64,000 bases of DNA from assembly GCA_013398275.1 (NCBI GenBank), contig VZSE01001746.1:192638-256637 (forward strand), written 5' to 3'. Under the pieces are notes generated by a model. The model made no database searches. It was given only the letters and a program-made list of their open reading frames with translations, and had not been told where the DNA came from. Position 1 is the first letter of the stretch. Each line of letters starts with the position of its first letter. Source of the stretch: Promerops cafer. Its lineage: Eukaryota > Chordata > Aves > Passeriformes > Nectariniidae. Positions 12,684 to 25,200 of the stretch are shown here, one piece after another. Made by a program: the position numbers and the translations under genes.

Positions 12684-15600
12684 TTATTCAGATAGGTATA
12701 ATGGCAATCACAACATTTACCGGCAGAATCTGTTACAAACACAGGGAGACTGTGAAGTTAGGAGAGACAGTCTAAAAAGCAAGTTCTTTTAACACACCTA
12801 GGACGAAATTTATTCCATGCACTCTTCCCTTCAGCTTTAGATAAACCACTGGTTTATAGCATGCTTATGGGAAATTCAGAGATTACTCATTTTCTATGGA
12901 CATTGGTGAGGCACAATTCAATTCCTGCAGCTTTGCCAGCTTACACACATCTGTACAGGAAAGTTTGTCCCAGTTTAAAGTGCCTTTTAGGAACTACAGG
13001 GAAACTTACATAACTAACCTAAGGATTACATGGGCAAAATCACATGAGAAAAAGGGCACCATGGAAGACTTTGGGACACACTTTGGGCCTTCGGAAGGAA
13101 CACGCTTTCTGAATAATTTCTCACAATAACTCATCAAAACTTAAAAAAAGTAATACTCCTTCTCCTTATGCTGATAGGGCAAGTCTAACTCTGGGCAAAC
13201 TTTGAACTGGTGTAAATGTCACCTGTATAGCTGGGGGGAATTCTTCACCTGTACCAAAATGCTTCTTACACAATAGTCTGTTACCATCCATATACCTAGA
13301 CCTGCTCCAGCTTGTCATCTTTGCACAGTCATTGTTCTCCAATTAACCTGGGTTGTGGACAGCTTCTGTCAGGATCACTAACTCCTGCATGAGTCTCTCT
13401 GAAAGTCTGGTCATTTTCTAACAATTTCAGTGGCTCTCTAAAAAGTAACCCCCCCATCAACCTCACTTATTTAGCATGATATGCTAAGGAAGTGCTTTCA
13501 TTTTAACATAGTCTGAAATTCATAACAAAACTTTCAATTTTATTTTTCTTATAAATATGAAAAATACTGTTTAATCTCTATTACATAAAAACAGGTGGCA
13601 AGTTTCTGTGGCTTTCTTCTTTGCTTTCAGAGATCTACTTGTCAACCAAAAGTAAAAAAAAACTGCCACAATTATTCCAGCAAGCAAGGGCCTCTGGAGC
13701 ATGGAGCTAGTGCCAGAGATACTGCCACTAAGCATGTCTGAGCTGTTTGCTTTCTCACAAAACCTCCTTAGTAGCCAGGTGAAGATAATTACTGCCCCAG
13801 CTGATGAAAGTACAGAGTACCTCTTCTACCTTTGGAAAAATGTCTGCCTTTGTCTGTTAGATTTGGCAAACAGGGACCTAACCTGATTTCAGCCTTAATA
13901 AAGTAGCAGTGTGGGCGACTTGCTCTCTCTTTGGAAAAGGATATGAGGAGTCTTGACTGATATGACCTTCACTATAGTGCTTTTTTTATAGCTTTCTAGT
14001 ACAAGATCAGATTGGATGCAACTAATTGGTTTTTACTGCCAACAGGATGTAAAATCTGCATGTGTCCTACATGCACTGCAGCAGCAGGCAACGCTCTGCA
14101 CTGCTGCAGGAATCAGCTCAGGTTAGGTCACAGCAGGTCAGTAAATAATCTCTAAAACACTGAATAATTCAAAGGGTAATTTGGTGGTCAATGAGTGTCA
14201 GACCCTTGTAAATTCCATAAATCATCTCTGCAAATGATCAATAACTTGCATTAAACAATGAATTTTACAGTTTCTTCATTGCCTGTCAGTCCCACACGAG
14301 TATGGACTTGAGGCAGATAATTGTATATGCTCCAATAATTTTGATAATTTGCATAATAAGGAAGCCAAGCTGAGTATATTCACTCGCACTGAGAACAATG
14401 TGTAAGTGTCCTACCCAAAGATCATGCAGCAGGACACCATCTCATGAACACACGGTCTCCCAGAGTTTGAGATTGCTGTGCCCAGGTTCATTTGCAACAC
14501 TTTGCTCTACATAAGCTTCACTTTTATTTCCTGATTTGCTTTGGAAAAAAATGGAGAATCTTAAAATAATGAACTGCCTGACTTCTATGGACTGTTCAAT
14601 GGGTTCTCTCAGCTACTTAAGTGAGCTGAATCTGAATTTTAAAAGTATTTTCATCTAAATATACTAACATTATTTTGACTTCCTGTGAAGATTTTCCTGA
14701 GCATACCCAATGATAAGTAGAACTATCTTTTAACTAATCTTCCTTTTATTGGTCCTTTAACCTTTTGAAGTGGTCATTTTCTTTTTCTCTACTTTATTCC
14801 AAGTAATTTATCTCCAACAAGTAACTGCAAGGCCAGGGATATTGACATACAGACGAGGAATGGGCAAGCCATGAAAAGAGAAGCTTAGTGACATCACTTC
14901 CACCTCGAGCAGAATGAGGGTGTCAGCCTCAGTGTCCCCTGTGGCCCAGAACAAAGCACAGGTCCTTTCAGTCCAAGGGTCAACAGCTCTGCTGGGCAGC
15001 TACACCTGGGCAAGGCAGACCTAACATGCCTAAAGTAGAGTTTCCTCACCCCAGAAACCTGACTGCCCCCCTGGGCAGCAAAGTCAATTCATGGGCTATA
15101 ATGATTCTTTTTTCTGGGGCTTGTTAATAGACCCCACAATGCATAGCAGAAAGTTCTGGGCTCTTTTTTGTGGTGCTGATTTTATGTTCCCATTGCTATT
15201 ATAAAACATTGAAATCTAGAGGAAACAAGTATATCCATTTATTTAACCTAGAAAACTGATGAGCAGATTACCCAAGGTTACTGTACCTGCTTCAAAGATT
15301 AAACATCATTTGGAAGTCAAGGGGCAACTCTTTATCGGCTGCAATGTATTTAATTCAGAGCCTTGAGCAGGATTAAATTTCTCATGGGTATTTGTGCTAA
15401 TTTCAAAGGCTAGACTGACAGACAGTGTCTGAAAACAAAATTATGGAGGGATGGATTTAAACAGAATGTTTTTCTTTCCAGAATCCAAAGTGGCCTTATT
15501 TTTCAGTTGCTGGACTGAAAAATACTTCCACGTCCTTGGAGGATCAAGGGCTATCAAAACAGACAAAAGGAAGATCTGTGATTTAGTGGCATCACAGTTC

Positions 15601-16224
15601 ACATGGTTTATATTTCTACTAAGCTCCCTGTGCTGTTTCACAGACCATGTGGCTTGGGATTGCTTTCAGACACAAAACTATGCACGGAAGTACAGATTTA
15701 GATACAACCTAAGATACATCCACAGATATTTGGTGCTTCTGAACAATCTGTATTGCATCAAACCTGCTTATATTAAAGTATTAAATACATGTTGTCTTTA
15801 GAAATTTTCAAAGGCATCTTTGGGAAGTTGTTATGTGGAAAATGCAAGTAATTGCTTTAGACCGAAAGGACACTATGCCATCTGAACAAACAGAGCCTGC
15901 AGTATCTTTCAGAGTGAAGGACTATTTCACTTGTAATTACTACAGCAGCAGCATTGGATCTTATTATTCTAGCACATGCTGTCAAGAAAACATATTTTTC
16001 ATTTTCTTTTTGATTAAAACTACCATTTTTGCTTTTATTCAGTTATCCCAATGCACTGTGAGGAAAAAAAAAAAACATGACAGAAAGGTCTGGGATGACT
16101 CTGGGAGTAGGAGAAAGTGGAGAGTACTCTTGAATCCTGAGAACGTGCTGCATTTTTTACTGAGAAAATATCTAGGGTGAGTTGGAAGTCTCAGCTGCTG
16201 TGTCATGTGAAAGTTGCTATGCCA
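12684..16224. other. Intergenic DNA, no gene seen
   Basis: No supported gene. The segment is AT-rich and unique-looking. The part at about 14150-14420 has several ATAAT/AATTT/TAAT words and few CpG, so it is a possible non-coding conserved element. The frames at 15441-15801 and 15833-16180 show no domain. Confidence 0.55.
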
Positions 16225-17020
16225 TGCTGTGGGTTCACCCTGGCAGCAGCTCAGCCCACACAGACCTTCACTCACACCTCTCCCCCACAGCAGGATGGGG
16301 AACATAAGAGAATTGGGAGGGCAGAAGTAGGAAGACTTGTGGGTTGAGGTAGAGACAGTTTAGCAGTAAAGCAAAAGGTTTGTGCACAAGCAAGGCAAGA
16401 CAAGAAATTAATTCACGACCCCTACGGGTAGGCAAGTGCTCAGCCAGGGCAGCAGGCTCCAGCACAAGTAACAGTGACTCGGGAAGACAAGCACCACCAC
16501 CCAAACCTCCTCTCCTTCCTCTCTCCTCCCCCAGCTCCTGGTGCTGTGCATGATGTGATACCCTGTGGGACACCTATCAGTGGCCATCTGGGGCCAGCTG
16601 TCCTGGCTGGGTCCTCTCCCCCCTTCTGGTGTCCTGTGGGACACCTATCAGTGGCCTGTGGGCCACTGTGTGCATGATGTGATACCCTGTGGGACACCTA
16701 TCAGTGGCCATCTGGGGCCAGCTGTCCTGGCTGGGTCCTCTCCCCCCTTCTGGTGTCCTGTGGGACACCTATCAGTGGCCTGTGGGCCACTGTGGGACAC
16801 CTATGATACCCTGTGGGACACCTATCAGTGGCCATCTGGGGCCAGCTGTCCTGGCTGGGTCCTCTCCCCCCTTCTGGTGTCCCCCAGCCCCTTGCCACTG
16901 GGTTGGAATAAACCCTGCAACACCAGGCTGTCATTAAGGCTGCTTTGGTCACACATTCAGAGCACTGCACCACACCAGCCACTTGGAAGAAAAGTAACGT
17001 TATCCCAGTCAAAACCAGTA
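16225..17020 (-). mobile_element. Solo LTR of an avian endogenous retrovirus family (ERVL-like)
   Basis: Read on the minus strand, this matches in order the landmarks of a very common avian LTR. A start resembling 'ACTGGTTTTGACTGGGATAA' lies at the right end (about 17020-17000). It is followed by a 'GGGACACCAGAAGG...CAGCCAGGACAGCTGGCC' block, then a 'TCTCAACCCACAAGTCTTCC' block (near 16355-16335), then a TGGGG-rich terminus around 16225-16300. No gag, pol or env sequence flanks it, so it is a solo LTR. The usual TATA segment is poorly preserved. No clear target-site duplication was found, so the ends are approximate. The ERVL assignment comes from memory of the family and is less certain than the LTR call. 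Confidence 0.75.
16557..16881. repeat. 124-bp tandem repeat inside the LTR (about 2.6 copies)
   Basis: The word GATACCCTGTGGGACACCTA starts at 16681 and 16805, each exactly 124 bp after the previous copy (16557, 16681, 16805). The third copy is partial and ends near 16881. Each full unit contains the 20-mer GTGGGACACCTATCAGTGGC twice, so the array is a repeat within a repeat. Just before the third copy, a few bases differ (GTGCATGATGTGATACC against GGGACACCTATGATACC), suggesting exchange between the sub-repeats. It lies in the part corresponding to LTR U3. The open frames across it are artefacts of the repeat. Confidence 0.95.
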
Positions 17021-20000
17021 AAATGAAGTACCTATAAAATTTGTTGGCCAACCATATGTAGTCATAGTGAATGCTAGGAGAAAATAGGAATTTGTAAGAG
17101 AAAAGAACAAGCATTCTGTAATTAACTAACCTCCTTCTTGAGAATCTGCGGAGATCCAGCTTTCAGATAGAAGATCCAGCTTTCAGCCTTGCAATGGGCG
17201 TCTGAGAGGGAAGCATTAAAAACTCTTTGGCTGGATTTGAGTCATTCTTCTAGGGAACAATAATCAGTGCTGTGGGCACTGGTTGTAAATTAATGCCCAG
17301 CTAAAGGATTTGGCTTGGGACATGAACTGCAGCAAGTTATTAATTCCGTAAGCCACTGAGCCAATGCCATGACTACTGTGACCATTTGAGGGGTTCCATT
17401 CTGTTAGGAGTCAGGCTTGCCCAGCTCTATTTGCAGTGACACTTGCCAGAAAAGGCAGAGCTCAGGGACATGTGCAGCACTGGCACAGGTATCCTGCCCA
17501 ATGCATTTGTTCAGGTCATGCCACTTCCACAAGTTCTTTGCACAACCTCTGACCTGATCCACTGGCAAAATCCTGGTCAGAGGCGCCTTGTGTCATTTTT
17601 CTTCATAGTACTCATTACCCACAGAGACATAACTCTACAGCAGTAGGTCCACCAGCATATACATCAACCACTGTGGGCCTTGTCCATGAGTTTTTTGTCT
17701 AGACTGTGAGCTCCTTGGAGCCTGTACCCTCAGTAGAAGCAGAGGAGACAAGATTCAGACACTGGAGTTACTCAGATTTTAGTTCTATTGCTAAAAAAAA
17801 AATCTTGGTGCTTTTCAGTCCCTTGCAAATTTCAGAATTCCCAAATCTGGGACACAATCAGTTTAAAAGGCAGCAAACTGGAGCTGGACTCCTTTAGTTT
17901 TGCGCAAGAGCTGCTAAAAGTGAGGGACCAATCAAAGCCAAAGAGCAGATCTGTGCTGATGCTGATTCCTCCTTCTGAACAGCTCTGATCACAGCTGCAG
18001 AACTTAACATGCCTTGTAGGATGCCAGACCACACTATTCACATTTGAACTCTACTAGCACCTGCCTTGATGTGCCCTCTGCTCTCTGCAGGGCACTGCTG
18101 GCTGTCACAAGGCTTTGTCACGCATAGCCACACACCTGCCACCTGCACAAAGCGACAGGGAATGGAATTTTCAGTGTAAAACAAGCAGTAGGACTCTTGG
18201 AGAAATAGGTGATTGCAGGGTTTCTTTACAGTACCTGCAGCGTCCCTGCTCCTGGTTCCCTGGCCATGGTGACAGCCACCCCAGAGAATCCTCTGCTGTG
18301 CTCCATACTAGCACCTCTGAAATGAGGTGTCTGGAGAGCTGCACACTGGTTCAGATCACTCCAAAGCCCCCTCAGTGCTTAGTGCTGTGGGACATTAGTT
18401 CTGGATGACTAATTATTTGGTTTAAAAACAGGTCTTTTGTTTCTTGGGCTGTAAAGACAACATGACCACTTGCTGTACTTTTGACCCCAGGGAAAGAAAA
18501 GCCACAGATAATAGAATTAAACCCTCATTTCACTTGAGATAATATTTGTATTAGCTCCCTTAGTAAAATGTCATGTACACTGCCAAATCTTCAGGTTATC
18601 ACTTCCACAGTCGGAGTGTTTGGAGACAGGGCTTGGAAATAGGGGGTATTTGGGGGAAAGCTCTGAGAATTATAAGACCTGTAACTGTAGAACTTTTTTC
18701 CTATTCAGTCTGACATTTCCTTCAAGACTTGAGCTCAGACAGAATAACAGTTAGGATATTTTTTATTGGCCCAACACTGAAACATCATATAAGGTTTCAA
18801 GGCCACACTGATGATTTTCACCCATTTTTTAAGGCTCTCTGTAGACTTTGCAGGGAAAAGAATCAACACATTCAACTGTGATTCCAATTGTGCTCCTCTT
18901 TCAAGGGATTATTTTAAAATTTTAAGCACCATGAAGGAAGAGTGCAAGTTCTCCCCATCAGTACTCAGAGATTTTTCCTTATAATTCTGAAATCACAGCA
19001 ACAATAATAAAGCTTCTTGACCAAGTATTAGTTTGAGACATTTCATTCCATTCCAGGGAAGAAATGACCACTGCCTCCCTTTTCCTGCTGCAGTCATGTT
19101 GTGTTTGGATGCCCAAGGGGTTTCAGGTAAGATTAGATTTTTCCATAACATGGGAGCTAGTTCTTCCACTGCCCTCTCCTTTCCCCAATATGTTATCTTT
19201 GTTGCTTTGTAAATGGCAGTACACATTCTGCAAATTAACCATTGGTTAAAAGAGGGACTTCTGAACTCTGACATAGGTAGCACGCTGAGCAAGTTAGGTG
19301 AGCAGGTGACACAGAGGTTTTTGCTTCTGGCAATGGCCAATCCAGCAATACCTGCCAAAAAGAAACATGACTTTCTTCAGCATATAGGAGACTGGTCTTG
19401 CTGCTCGTGCTCACAACCAGAAGCACACCCCAACGTGGAACTACTCTGCAGTCATCCCACAGGGGACAGGCGCTGCCAGTCAGGACAGGAACAGCCCCAG
19501 CTCTCAGGCAGTGGGAGCTGGAGCCTTTACTCACCACTGCTCCAGAATGCTTGTGCTTCCAAGGTCCCAGACTGTGTCCCCAAAGCATTTTTTCCACTGA
19601 TTTGATGCATATGTGTGCATGTGTATGTGTACAGGTGAACAGACACACACATAGATTTGACTGGCATTATCTCTGGAATTTGGATAGATTTTTACCAGAA
19701 TAATAGGCTGGCACACAGCCCACCTCTGCACCCCAAAAGCAGGCACTAGATAGAAGAGTCTGTGATCTGGCAGGACAGCTATACAGTATACCATTTTTAA
19801 GGACATAAGAAGACTTCTGTGGCTACTTAGTATACACTGCTATAATAACAACAAATACAAGAGTCACTTAAATGAAAAGCATAAGGATAATTTGAACAGA
19901 AATCTTAAAAAAAAATTTAAAAACCTATAAAACTTTCCACAACAGTTTAAACAGATTATTTTAAAAATAATACTTTTAGTAAAGCCTTTAAAATTCCATA

Positions 20001-20932
20001 TGAGAAGGATTATTCAGCCAAAATCCCAGAGAGCAGTTGTAGATAATTTCTAGTTGTCTTACTGTTCAAGCAGAGTTTTTCCCAAGAATTTCCACTACTC
20101 ATCCTCTGTTTCCAAGAGAAAAATGAATGAATGATGGGTCTTCAGGGTTTTTTTTGTATTCCAAATACTTAATAGTGAGCAATACACAGGATCCAGAAAA
20201 AAAGAAATCTTTCACGTCTCCTCTTTCAGCTTTAAAAATGCTACAGAGGATACAAACACTATTTCTTCTCTTCAGCAGGTCACTTGTAATAGACAAGCTG
20301 CTTGTGATGCATTCCATGCTGGGACCAGCTATAAGCCATGCATCTGCTGAATTTAGGAATAAAGAGCTGGTCCATAAAATGTGGAATCAGAGGAGTGGCC
20401 TCAGGGGCATAATGGTGCATTACTGCTGTGAGATCAGAGTGTTTCACTGAAAGATATATATTGTTACAGGAAAAGGGGTTCCATGCTTTTTGATTCTGCC
20501 ATTATTTATTGTTGCTCTTGCTCATTTTCTGCGATGCTGGATCACACGGCACAGAGGACTGCAGAGTGCTCTGCAGCTTGTACTGGAGCTCATGTTATTT
20601 GCTGTGGCAAAGGAATTTTTTCTTATTAGGCTAAGTTGTGTGCAAGAACTTTAAAACTACTGCTCATCTAAGTATGAAAAACAGTAAGTCTAGGAATAAG
20701 TAGACTCCTTTACTTCCTGAGAAGACCACAGACAGGCATTGCTCCTTGCTACCTCTCTACTGAACAGCTTGATGAAGACAATCAGGATGAAGAGAGAGGA
20801 AGGATGAGCAGGACCCTGACTGATCTTCCAAACAAGACAACATCATTTAACATTAGTCTCAGACACAGTTCCAGCTCTCACCACTTTTTGATATCAACAA
20901 AGGGCAAATAGCCATTCTGTTCTGCTCAGACC
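17021..20932. other. Intergenic DNA, no gene seen
   Basis: No supported gene, RNA gene or recognised mobile element. Frames at 17443-17646, 18115-18408 and 19213-19605 are short and have no domain. Confidence 0.55.
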
Positions 20933-21187
20933 TTAATTAATAGAAGTCCCCAGGCCCTGGGAGGAGCTTCTTACCAGCTGGCCATTATCAGCCTTAATTA
21001 TTTACTAGATACACCTGACAACTGTGATATTTACAAAGCAAGAGCCAGCGACTAACTGCGGATACATTACCTGGGATTTTTTTTCTGTAAGTTGTTCTCA
21101 GTAGTATAACTCATAAGTGTATCACTCCTTAGGTTTGCTGGATTAAAAAAATGTGGATTAAAAGTTGCTTGGGTTAATTATTAATTG
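20933..21187. promoter_or_regulatory. Cluster of four TTAATTA/TTAATTG homeodomain-type sites (candidate enhancer)
   Basis: Within 255 bp there are TTAATTAA (20933-20940), TTAATTA (20994-21000), TTAATTA (21174-21180) and TTAATTG (21181-21187). The last two are adjacent. CAGCTG near 20976 and GGATTA words near 21140-21160 lie between them. TAATTA-type elements are known LMX1B binding sequences, and this DNA is probably next to LMX1B. AT-rich DNA produces such words by chance, so the call rests on their density only. Confidence 0.3.
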
Positions 21188-22220
21188 AGCTAGGCTCATG
21201 AGTCATGGCATTTATGTCCAGGAACAGAAATGCATCTCTTTACAATCAGGTGCCTGTACACATTCCTGCAGCTGGACGTGCATATTTCTGAGTGCCATTT
21301 GGTAGTTCCCAGGCTCTTGGAATTGCTGTGGTACCTGCCTGCTCTTGATAGGCTGTTCCTACTTAATAACTTCATAGATACAAGCAGCCTTGTCCAAAAA
21401 GACCAAGCAGGGATGTTGAGAGCTGTCACTTTTACTGGGTAAATCAATACCATGTTTCTCTTCTTATCTTGAAAGCTATGGGAGGACAAAGGAGGTTAGC
21501 ATGGAGCTCTGCCTTGGCTCCTGCCACCCTGCAGCTTCACAAACCTCTGCCCTGTCAGTCACCTGTTGGAAAGGCTGTGGCTGGCTTGAATATGCTCATC
21601 TAGAACATGCTTGAGTATTTCCTCTGGGTAGAACACAGACAGTGGCTGCATGCACACTGGAGAGCCAAGGGTGGCCCTTACTGCTGGTAAGTGGTCCCTG
21701 TGGGTTTCGGCTGGCTGATGACTTCAGTCTCACCTGAAGCTGACAGGACTGGAAGCACCGTGAACTTTGCTCTACCTCTGCTATCTTCTGGCTTGTCAGA
21801 AGGTCCACTGATGGGTCAAGGGGGGATTTCTGAGTATGAATTCATAGTTTGTGTCACTGCTCAGAGATGATCTTGGGGGTTAGAAACTGTGCCAGAAAGA
21901 AACTGGCAGGAAATATACAGAATAGGATTACTAGACAATAGCTAAATCTAAGACACTGGTTTCTTTTTCAGCACTGGTTGAATGCTCCCAATTGAAATGT
22001 TTCTATCAGGAGAAACCCTGCCACTCCCACCCGGTATACCAAGTCCTTAGAATAGAGAGGTGTCAGTACAGTTTGTTCTCAGACTTTTACATAGATTCAG
22101 TTGCATTCAGTTGTGCTCCTAAACCCTTGCAGAGCTAGGACTGTCACTGCAGAAAAGGTGCCTGACCAGGACGGTGTCTCTGGAGGCTCTGAGCCTGCAA
22201 ACTGGGCAGCGGTGGCAGTG
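21188..22220. other. Intergenic DNA, no gene seen
   Basis: No supported coding or RNA gene and no recognised repeat. Confidence 0.55.
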
Positions 22221-22270
22221 CAGTCACCTGCAGTCACCTGCAGTCACCTGCAGTCACCTGCTGTCACCTG
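22221..22270. repeat. (CAGTCACCTG)5 tandem array
   Basis: Five head-to-tail copies of the 10-mer CAGTCACCTG, with one substitution (CTGTCACCTG) in the last. Each unit contains CACCTG, the E-box type bound by ZEB, Snail and E-protein factors, and the sites repeat every 10 bp, close to one helical turn. It may simply be a minisatellite. Confidence 0.95.
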
Positions 22271-25200
22271 CAGTGCTGCCCCAGGAGTGGGCAGGGGTGA
22301 GCCCTTGACCTCTCCAGGCAGGGCAGCGAGCGCTGCCAGGAGCAGCATACGGGCAGGTGGATCTGCAGGCTGTGTGAAATGCCCGGGACAGGGCTGCTTC
22401 TGTGCTATGCAGCTGGCTTGTAAAGCTGATACTTTCCTTGTAGAAAGCCTTGCCATGGTCACACAAGGTGTTCTTCATGTCTTCTGAGCAGTTCTTGGCA
22501 TCTACAAATGGAGTTTCTAGGTAAGATGCCAAAATGAGCTTCATCTCTGTAATCCCAGATCAAGGAAGGGCATCCGGAGGATTAATTTAGGAGTTTTCTC
22601 TACAGGGCTGGTCCTGAAGTGTTCCAAAACACAACCAGAGACCCTAGCTTGCTCTGATTGTTTAGGTCTCATGTTTTTATTTTGGGACAGGCTGTTAGGA
22701 ACAGGTATTTAAAACATCTTGAATGTGGCCTGTACTGACCTTTTCCATCCCCTGTCATTTTCACCCCTGTAGAAGGGGGACTCAGCATCATCCTCCCACA
22801 GAGGGCAGAGATTTCAGACTGAAAATTATTGTAGGAGGCTGTGTGAAGGGTTAGAGGCTAAATGGGAATTTGTTTTTTATAAAACAGTTTCTCCTGCACT
22901 TCTTGTCAAATGTTGACCTCAGGGTCCTATGTTTCCCTTATTAGACTGACGATCTCACATATTCTGCTAAACGTGGTATCTATTCACTATATATGGCATC
23001 TTAATATTTCTTTTGAGTTGCGTTTACCTTACATTCCGGCTGGAGAAACAACAGCTGAGATTTTTATATTGCACTGGAATTTGTTGTGTGTTTTTTGGTA
23101 AAAGTTTGTCAACCTCATTTGAAGGTATTGGGGGTTTTCCCAAGACAAATATGGATGCCTGAATAAACTGCAAGATATTTCACTGAGGCCATGCATTAAT
23201 ATTCCGAGAAGGTAACAGGTTGGTCAATGCCTTTAATACAAATGCCATATGAGAGGATATAAAACATAAAAATGGCATATATATGCTTGATATTAAGCCA
23301 GAGTCTCAGCAAACTGGTCAGAAAATGTAATTACAGCAGGATGTAATTCAGAGAAGTGGTCTATGCAGCCGCAGACTCACCCTGGGCACATAGCAGATCA
23401 GCCAGCCCTAATGCACTCCAAAAATCACTGCTGAAACGGCCAAGCCCCTTCTGGACTTTAAACAAAGAAATTAGTTGCAGAAAGAGAACTACATCCAGTT
23501 TGCAAGGATGAGTACTAGGTTATGGGTATTTATATTTTTTGTAAAAAACTTTCTTGAGATGGTTATTCTCCTGAACAACCAAAACAGACATCCTTCAGAC
23601 AATGGAATTTGAAACTCCAAAACCAGTTCAGGATCAATCCCCTGTTCATATACAACCTTTATTTACTTTAAATCTGGGTTTGGGGGGAATTGTTTTGATT
23701 TGGGTTTGGGTTTTGTTGGGATTTTTTTTTTTTTAAGCTTGAATTTTACAGCACTGCAAGGAAAAAACCCTCAGTATTGATCCTTTAAGGTTAAGAAGTT
23801 GGTGCACTTAAATTATTCAGCCCAGAAAGTTTGAAATTTATAGTCCCTCTTGAACCTTTCTGCCTCACCAGCTTCCTTGGGAGGACCCTACTACAGGCTG
23901 CACGCCAACTGCAGTAAAATTTAAAGAGGTGAGAGAGAAACTTCCCAGAAAATATAAACATTTCATGGAAATGAAATAAGTCTTCCCTTATAGGAACTCA
24001 CCTCAGCAAGCTTTAGATAAATGAAAAGGTATTCAGAATTTTAAGTGGATGTAAAGTGTGGTGGTTTAGATACATTTGTTTATGAGCAATGCAGAAGTGC
24101 ACTTTGTCCTGGGAGGGTCTGGGGGCCATCGGTGCCCCTGTCCCGGGGCCAGTGGCAGCCGGGGCGGGTGGGCTGTACTCCCTCCAGGGCGGTGGCAGCC
24201 CCGCTCCCCTCTGCCCCAGGGACAACCCCTGCCCCCACTCGCTCGAGCCCGTGACACCCACACCCCGGGCAGGAGGAAAGCACGCCCGAGTTCAGAGATG
24301 GGAAACTTGGAAAAACAGCAGCCAGCAAGGCACGGGAACGCACCCTGCCCTCGTGCTCGAGATCTCTGACACAACGCAGAAGACTCACGTGGCTGTGGGG
24401 AGAAATAAAGTGTGAGCACTGGGAGGGCTGTAAATTCCTCAGCCCCACTTGCTGGGCATTGGCTCCAGAGGCTTACTCCTCCTGCAGCTTTCTGTGACCC
24501 ACGTTTCCTCAGAAATCTCCACACATCCTGGAGGGTCTCAGAAGCTGCTGGGAAAATGACATGATGTGGGCAAGAACGGATTTTTCCAAGGGAAACTTTT
24601 TGGTTGGGAAGATGTTGGAAAATTCACACCCAGTGGTGGCTTGGAAACACCAAGGGATTGATGCCCATGCAGTGCTGCTGTCTGTGAAGGTCCTTGTCAC
24701 GACCTCGGGAGAGACCTGTCAGGCAGATCTAATGTGGCTTTTCTGTCCATTCCTCTCACGTGGCTGTGCACTGAGCCAAGAGTGACACAGCAGAGACGGG
24801 AGCTGATGGTGTTTGCTCACGCTGATCCTGCGTTAATGACATAAAATAAAAACAGGGAAAACATCACAAAGCCTGGCATTTCCACATGCTGTCACTGATT
24901 GGAGTGGTTCTGAGGTCAGGTTTTCTTTTCCCAGTTGTTTCTCCAGAAATGTATAAACTCTGTTCATTTAGAAACATAAACCCATGCAATACTTGTCCAT
25001 AAGAAATACTTCTGTGAGTATTTGGCTCACATTTTTTCTAAAGATTTCTTATTTACTCTGTTTACATACCAGTCAACCTCAGACAAACCCTTGCTAAGCA
25101 ATTGGAAGCTGGCTTCATGTTAACTGACATTACCAAGGGTTTTCAGAAAATGCTTTTTAAATGAGTTTTAAGAGACAATAAGAAGCCAGCTTGAAGAAAG

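Noticed and set aside
15441..16180. Possible small genes on both strands
   Set aside because: Short frames without domains, starts in poor context, and no splice or island evidence.
16565..17114. 153-, 137- and other codon frames across the LTR
   Set aside because: They arise because the 124-bp repeat lacks stops. They read a non-coding LTR and its flank.
22221..22270. CRISPR-like array
   Set aside because: Repeats are only 10 bp, directly abutting with no spacers, and the genome is vertebrate.
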